DNA of 64,000 nt from Entonaema liquescens (Eukaryota; Ascomycota; Sordariomycetes; Xylariales; Xylariaceae): contig CADCSX010000009.1 in assembly GCA_902805475.1 (NCBI GenBank), positions 2,232,001 to 2,296,000 on the forward strand, given 5' to 3'. Positions 57,923-64,000 of this stretch are shown here, piece after piece (position 1 is the stretch's first letter; each line of letters starts with the position of its first letter). The notes under the pieces are model-generated. The model made no database searches and was not told where the DNA came from. It saw only the letters and a program-made list of their open reading frames with translations. Position numbers and translations under genes: made by a program.

Positions 57923-58258
57923 ATGCCTTCCGAGGGACTTCCTTTATTTCTCAAATGGGTCCTGGTGGTTATCTCGTATGTGATGTTCTATATCATGCTT
58001 TTGACAGGCTTCCTACTTTTCTTTTATCCGTTTTGCCTTGCAGTCCGTTTATGGATAAACTGGACTCTAAACGAAGAAAGCGGCGACAAGAATGGGGAAA
58101 AGAGATCGGAATATCCAAGACAACGCCCAGTTGATCTTAGCACGGCGTGGGAGATTAGGAGGCCAACTGATATTGCGATCGAGCGCGCCTTGCCAATTCC
58201 ACTGCCTACCGTTCCATGTATTACATCGAATACAACTACAATGCTTTCTAAAACCTGA
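57923..58258 (+). CDS. Hypothetical small membrane protein
   Basis: A 111-residue frame from the first ATG. It has a strong hydrophobic stretch over about residues 9-45 (WVLVVISYVMFYIMLLTGFL and LFFYPFCLAVRLWINW), enough for one long or two tight membrane helices, followed by a polar tail (EESGDKNGEKRSEYPRQRP). No family is recognised and no intron is needed. The hydrophobicity and clean start argue for a real gene; the isolated position in a gene-poor region argues for caution. Confidence 0.45.
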   Translation: MPSEGLPLFLKWVLVVISYVMFYIMLLTGFLLFFYPFCLAVRLWINWTLNEESGDKNGEKRSEYPRQRPVDLSTAWEIRRPTDIAIERALPIPLPTVPCITSNTTTMLSKT

Positions 58259-60143
58259 ATAGGGTGCTTTTTGCATCCCCTCTTCCTGCCCCCGATGTGT
58301 ACAAGAATGGCAATAAAATGCTAGAGTACCGCAATGATTCTGCTACACCGCGCTGGTATTAGTATACCACCATCCTCCCCGCCAGTTGACCTGGTACGCA
58401 GATTACACTCTTCCAAGGCCCTTTATGAGATAATTTGGCCCAGGTAGAGTTTTTAAGACTTCACCGTTGTGGTACATATGGTATTCTACCACAGGTTTCA
58501 TTACATAGAGGCAGCTCATCCCAGCATATTATTATTGTGTAGTTAGGCTGTGGGAAAGCCGGGTGAAGGACCGGAGAAGGACGAGTGATGCGGACAACTT
58601 GGCTGACGATACCGGGTCCGGGCTAGCATCATAGGAGGGCTATTGATCAGCACCCGTTCGGCTACGGCCTTAATCGTGAGACATCTCTTGTATCTCATCA
58701 CTGCAACTACCCGTTCAAGATGACAGATCCCTTCAGCTATAGGAATATTAGGCGACTTTCCAAGACTAGGCGAAGTTTATCATCCAAACTAAGAACTGGT
58801 TAAGCCAATGCTTAATTTCTACGGGTACCATCTTCAGCTATCGCAATCGGCGACATATTGGAGCCACTTTGTAGAATTCTACACATATCTTGCGTCCTTA
58901 TCGGACGCCCACCTCCACAAAATAGGTAGACCAGTCAAAGAGTTCTCAGACAATTAGAGACAAGGAGGGATTATCCGAAACGAAGCGACTGGACAGATTT
59001 GCGCCATGTCCCTCAAGGGCCTCACACAACTTATTTAAATTTTCAGACTACATTGCATGTAGAGAGAATAGTTGACACCTGTAAAATGGAATCAACAGGA
59101 CATCGTATCATGAGGAAGAAGGTATTAAAGTGCATGGGGTTTTAGGTAGAAAATAAAAGGTATGCGAAAAGGTACATTGATAAGATGGAAATGCACTTGT
59201 ATAATAATTTAAATGTTAGTGCCATCGTGGCTATCAGGCTATTCATCTGTGAACGTGGAGTTATGTAGAAAGGTCCACTCAATTGCATCTGTGGGTATCG
59301 GCATAATAATACATTGTAGGAATTACGTACATGCTTTATGCACGCAGTTGGGTACCTGTGTATCTGAGCACTACCTTAGCACAGCTGAGGTACATGGGCT
59401 GAAGGTACCCAAGTAGATGCAGGTGGCTGACGCACATAGTGTAAAACCACGAGGCTGGCGTCCTTGATGCGATGATCCATTACAAAGGAAGTCCCCCTGT
59501 AAGCCTGCAAGAGCAGGAGCGTTAGACTTGGGATCCCCACAATCGTCACTGGTAAGTAAGTATTGCAGGTGCAGGTCGTGCCTTCCTAACATCTTAACAT
59601 CTTAACATCTATTATTGTCCTTTCTTTTCAATATTTGAGCATGTGCTTCGTGCGTTCTGTTTATATTTCATAATACGCTATCGACCACTAATGTCGATGT
59701 CATTGGGGGTTCCCTTGCGAGAAGTCGTCTCCAACTATTTCACTGGTTTGTCCCCGTAAATGGTAGATCGACGACTGAAAGAGCACCGTTCAGTCTGGAG
59801 CCAGCCACGAACCAAGATTCCAGTCTCAATTCCCCATTCCTATTCCCACCTCCGTCATCCTTCCCCCGCCGAAGCCTGGCACTGCGGTACATGTATTGCG
59901 GCATTGCGGCATTGCGGCATATCGTACAATTGACATATAATAATTCAATCGCTTTCGGCACAGCCCCCCCTGGCCTGCTAGTTCCGGCCTCCCTTTTACA
60001 TACTAATTGATAATTGACATTATCATCCTTTCTACTGTTAATCGGCGCCATCTTCCAAGCCCATTCCTTTCTGGCTTCTCTGTATTTACTTTCTCTTCGG
60101 CATCTTCAGCACCTTCAGCACCAAGCTATCTCCGATAACGAAC
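58259..60143. other. Intergenic stretch with short repeats
   Basis: About 1.9 kb without a supported gene. Three copies of ATTGCGGC lie near 59894-59919 and CATCTTAA units near 59585-59610. Short frames carry no domain. Confidence 0.5.
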
Positions 60144-61249
60144 ATGTTTGGTCGTCACTGGCAAGAGCCTCCGCGGAAACGCCAAAGGGAGGATGAGGAG
60201 CATTATAGCAGTTTACAGGTTGGCATGGGGGACAGTATGAATGGGACTTTAGGTTTTACCGAACATCGCAATGTTAGTATTAATAACCCCGATTCGTAAG
60301 TTACTTGAAAATATCAATGGCAACAACTAACTTAACCCTTTGCGAATAGAAACGCCTACAGTCTCTTCCTCTGCGAACTTCTCCGACACATAAGCGATGG
60401 ACAGGACCACCGGGCTTTCCAGCCCCAGCAGTCGCAGCAACTCCTCTCCCTTCCACTATCACGCCTACCGATTCCGACTCAGAAGATTTGCGAAATCAGC
60501 AACTACCAAAGCTGCCCATGGACGTTGATAGAGACATGGATATGATGATAGATGCCTCATCCGAACCTTTCCAACCCGGTCTGTACCAAGCGGAGTCTCT
60601 CCACGCTAGCATTAATGGACGGTTACCCACCCCTATACACTGTACTTTTGCTGCGCAAGTGCGAGGACAGAGCTGGGGCCTGATAAATCAGACGGTGCAT
60701 GCGACAAATCGATCAAACAATGGTATGATATCGGACAACGAGGATGGTTTTGCGCACGCTCAACCATTCCCTACAGTACATGATGAGTCTTCGGTACCGA
60801 GATCTCTAGGTAGTGCTGCTGAGTGGTCCATGGTTCAAAACCGACGTCTCCCGTCTCCTATTAGTGAAAGTGGCGGCGAAGACACCCCAGCAAGTCCAGG
60901 TATGGTGCTGGACTCTACAGCATCTCAGCTCCAGAGACCCTACTTACCTCATATGCCTCATTCAACAAATCCCCACGCCATGGCCATTCACCCCAATATC
61001 CAAACCGTCTCCCAGGCCGCCGAGAATGACACTGGCATGATGGATACCGATCCTGCATCATCCCCCTCCTCGGCGCCAGCTACACCATCGCCGAGAGGCA
61101 AATTTGGTCATTCACGTAGCAAGCATACCCTCAACAACTGGACCCACCAACCCGGCATGAAGAAGTCATTCAGTATAGGCTACCGAGCTGACTGCGAAAA
61201 GTGCCGCCAACAGGTTCCGGGCCACTTTAATCACATTATCATCTCTTAG
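60144..61249 (+). CDS. Conserved fungal protein of unknown function (C-terminal DCEKCRxxVPGHFNH motif)
   Basis: Two exons, 60144..60272 and 60350..61249, give 342 residues. The donor AAT/GTTAGT and acceptor GAATAG join EHRN to KRLQSLPLRTSPTHKRW in frame; the more obvious donor GTAAGT 23 bases later would shift into a frame that soon stops. The N-terminus MFGRHWQEPPRKRQREDEEH is basic and probably nuclear. The middle is Pro/Ser/Asp-rich and disordered. The C-terminus (NNWTHQPGMKKSFSIGYRAD then CEKCRQQVPGHFNHI) carries a CxxC and looks strongly conserved; I recall similar endings in other filamentous fungi, without a function. It could be a regulatory or phosphoprotein; this is inference. Confidence 0.7.
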
Positions 61250-62548
61250 TATAGCAAGTATAGGACGGTCACGAAGCTATACGCTTGTCGAGGATACGAT
61301 CAGATTCGCCGAAGACAATATATCATCTTCGTATAAATATTCCAGGGAAGGATGAGTAAGAATCAACTGCGCGGGGGGATGCCTCTGGGCGTCATCTTTC
61401 TGAGCACCAGTGGGAAATATGCGGGCCACATTCTGGATGTGGATGATATAGTTAGGGATTCGACAGTTATCCCCTTTTTATGAGGGGTGCTGGACCCGGT
61501 CAGATGCTGTTTACCATCAGCAGCTTAGACCCGAGGCGTATAAGGGTAAAATAGACCCTCAAGTTTATTCTTGACTCTACTATTATTATAGTAGAGACGG
61601 TAATGATAGTCAGCTTACCTGAGAGCCTAGTGGTGTCTTTCTTCACTCATCCCAAGATATTCTAACCCAAACACAAACATTACGCTATAGTGAACCCACG
61701 TGGCTTTTTTCCCACCATAGTTTCATCCATTATGGACTTTTCTTTTCTTCTTTTTAATCACCTGTATACATCATTCGTTCATTACGCTAATACCCAACTT
61801 ACGGTCGTTATTGCATTCGGTTATTGGTTATTGGCTTCAAGGAGAAACATGCATTCGTTCGAGGGGTAAATCAGGAGCTCAGGACATGGGGATCTTTACA
61901 TCAAGTCTACTGTTTCCGTTTTTACAGTCCCTTTTCCATCTTCTTTGTTTGGAACATTACGGCGTCATTGGCGTTCAAGGGCATAAAAGCCAAATTCAGT
62001 CGAGGGTTGGCTCAGATATCAAATATCCTGTACTAGGGACATCACCTTCAATAAGGTCGTACAGCAAATGGGAGGCATCTTAGTCGTTCAAGATGAACAT
62101 TTCAAAAGGCGAATTCAGGGATGAATTACTAGGGAGTATAGGCAGATAAGCGCATAATAGGTGGTGATAGGGGTCATAGATCATTAAACCCCTAAATTAA
62201 TATGACGGCGTTTAACCTATAATTCGATCCAAAAACCACGGCCCACGGGGATGGTACCTGGGCTACTTACGTAGATGGTAGATTGGGGGATGAGCTAGGA
62301 ATTATACAATAGTCATTTATCGTCCAATACGCCCAGTCTAATGCTCTGTCCTTTTCATACGTGTAATGATACACCGATTTCCTCATCGTCGATGAGCATG
62401 CCAAACTCATGCCATATCCCATATCAACGTCGTTGGGCCCCCTATATACAGCGGAGTATTGCTGCCGGTTGGCTTATATAGCAATTGCCACCGTCTCCTT
62501 CACTTCGATCCTATATGCTGCAGATCATCGTACTTGTTTCTTCCAACC
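61250..62548. other. Convergent intergenic stretch
   Basis: About 1.3 kb between convergent genes; overlapping short frames near 61811-62083 have no domain. Some of it should be 3' UTR. Confidence 0.5.
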
Positions 62549-63636
62549 TTACCACCACCGGCTCTTCTTACTCTCATTACTAGTTGACTTCTCGCTTGAA
62601 CCGAGCTGGTCTAGGGGACCTCCATTCCTTTGGTTCTCCCGCTCCTGATCGAATGCTGCTTTCGCCTTGTCTTTTAGCACCTGTTGCGACTCGTCGACCG
62701 CATTGGCGACACTCGACCGTAAAGAAAGACCCGAGGCCGCGGCAGCTTCCTTGTCGAATTGCAAGGGCTCCTCGCTAGCTTCTTCCCTCTTCAATCCACC
62801 AAACAACCACGCTGTGAAGCCTCTCTTCTTGGGTTGTTCTACTTCGCTCGCAGCGGACATGCTGCTCTCAACCATGGACTCTCCTGGCCAAGCACTTCTC
62901 TCCGTACTCTCAACCGTGCTTCCTTCTGAGAGGATAGGTTTAGGTGCAGATAGCAGGGGCGGCAGGCTCACGCCTGACTGCCTGGCCTTTTCCTCGGCCT
63001 CCTCTACAAGCGCAACCTGTTCCGCGGATGCTGTGCCCGTCATATACGCCAGACGTGCAGCCTCCAGACTGTCGGTTTTAAGCTGCTTCTGAAGAGAAAA
63101 GAACTCGTTCCGGCGCTTGCGGTTGTATACCATCATATCGGCTGTTGCGTAGACGGTTACGAAGAGTGCGAGACCTATTCACACATACCAAGTTAGAAAT
63201 AAGGTATAAAAGGTATATATAAACTATGGAGTTTTCTTTACAGGAATCTTGAGTTGGGAGACTAAGATCGAAGTATGAATACGAGGGGAGCATTACCGCT
63301 GAATCCGATCAAACCCAGAACGGTGAATTTGTGAGCCGCATCAAAGTACCTCCTAGATACGTCGACAACGCGGTCAAACCGCGACATCTCATGTTTCTTT
63401 GCTGCAAGATGTGCGGCCCGCAACCGACGCACGCGCTCTTCCATGGTCTCCGGCGCCGACGGCCGGGGCATGCCGGGCGGTGGCATGCGCCTTTGAGCCG
63501 GCTGTGAGGAGGTAGCAGATGCGGAAGAGTTGTTTGGTGGAGGAGTTCGGGATGGGGCTTTCGCATTCGCATGGGGGGTATTCGACGTAAATCGCGTAGC
63601 GTCGGCGACACTCCGCGGGCTGTAGTCTGATGCCAT
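62549..63636 (-). CDS. Mitochondrial cytochrome c oxidase assembly-domain protein (COX14-like)
   Basis: Two exons, 63636..63297 and 63174..62549, code 321 residues. The start MASDYSPRSVADATRFTSNT is the first ATG with a well-behaved product; a non-ATG codon lies upstream. After a Pro/Ser-rich lead comes VRRLRAAHLAAKKHEMSRFD, then one membrane helix formed across the splice (FTVLGLIGFSGLALFVTVYA), followed by ADMMVYNRKRRNEFFSLQKQ. This short helix flanked by basic residues is the fungal cytochrome-oxidase-assembly (COX14-type) domain. The C-terminal half is charged, with a KKRGFTAWLFGGLKREE block. It should sit in the inner mitochondrial membrane and help Cox1 maturation; this is from family knowledge. 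Confidence 0.8.
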
Positions 63637-64000
63637 AATTTTACGTGCTTGTATATGTAGCTTCACTTAATCGGAATCAGGTTTGTTGAACAATAATACA
63701 GGAGTGGTGGAGGTGGAATGGCATATAATCTTCAAGCCGTCATAATTATCCGTAAGTCGCCGATAAATTTTTTGAAGTTCGCAATAAAATCAATAAAATC
63801 AATAAAATCGACTGATGGATAACGGACCTAGAGCTTTGCGGGAGCCCGTAGCTTCCCACTCAAGTATCCAATCGAAATCACTACCTAAAACTACACTATG
63901 CAGCAGATCAGAAAGTACCTAACCTCCAATCGATACAAGGATTTAGCGGGGTAGCGATTGAAAGTTTGACCGTTCCGCTATAAGATTTCCTTATAATGTA
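63637..64000. other. Upstream region at window edge
   Basis: About 360 bases upstream of the COX-assembly gene. It holds three copies of CAATAAAAT (63782-63809). No other gene is visible before the edge. Confidence 0.5.
63782..63809 (+). repeat. (CAATAAAAT)3 tandem repeat
   Basis: Three copies of a nine-base AT-rich unit, about 150 bases upstream of the COX-assembly gene. Confidence 0.85.

Overview
The window is nuclear DNA from a filamentous ascomycete. Most genes have one to six short introns (about 44-230 bases) with GT..AG ends and CTNA(A/C) branch-like sites. The gene set is typically fungal: Zn2Cys6 regulator, GPI-type wall proteins, ARO3/ARO4-type DAHP synthase, CENP-O, Dpm3, fungal mitochondrial L50. 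A RID/Masc1-type DNA methyltransferase is present. A Sordariomycete, perhaps from the Xylariales, fits best, but the order is inference. About 27 protein genes and one tRNA gene can be supported. Where exons could be joined, I used reading frame, splice signals and family knowledge; nothing was aligned by software.

Layout. 0-10 kb: a dynamin-like GTPase cut by the left edge, two orphan genes, a kelch protein, a small SAM methyltransferase and a stand-alone MetE-like methyltransferase. 11-13.3 kb: a GPI-anchored Ser/Gly/Thr/Pro-rich surface protein, then 4.4 kb without a recognisable gene. 17.7-20 kb: the RID-type methyltransferase. 21.9-24.3 kb: a seven-exon zinc-cluster regulator. 24.7-32.6 kb: an orphan gene, a xanthine/hypoxanthine phosphoribosyltransferase, an oxidoreductase-like mitochondrial protein, CENP-O and DPM3. 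32.6-36.2 kb: an AT-rich gene desert ending in a well-formed promoter and a 0.5-kb ATG-free leader. 36-45.5 kb: a DUF7587-like protein, a small GPI-type protein, a SmgGDS-like ARM protein, ribosomal protein eL13 and a single-pass Ser/Thr-rich membrane protein. 47.9 kb: an intron-containing tRNA-Lys(UUU). 48.3-64 kb: an ACOT9-like thioesterase, mitochondrial L50, a small Cys-rich membrane protein, DAHP synthase, a secreted SGNH hydrolase, two uncharacterised proteins and a mitochondrial cytochrome-oxidase-assembly protein.

How they relate. This is ordinary housekeeping and accessory chromosome arm, not an operon or an obvious biosynthetic cluster. Several neighbours act in mitochondria (L50, the thioesterase, COX assembly, the oxidoreductase-like protein), but nothing shows co-regulation.

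Main points for a second look. (1) Three genes (eL13, the oxidoreductase-like protein and the DUF7587-like protein) are each broken by one base in a short C/G run. Because eL13 is essential, uncorrected assembly indels are the likely cause. (2) A RID/Masc1-type enzyme lies in the same window as an AT-rich island. (3) A TATA box, a 14-bp tandem promoter repeat and about 540 bases without ATG lead to the DUF7587-like gene. (4) A competing in-frame 3' splice site in the zinc-cluster gene decides whether the sixth zinc-binding cysteine is present. I found no convincing new multi-gene system.
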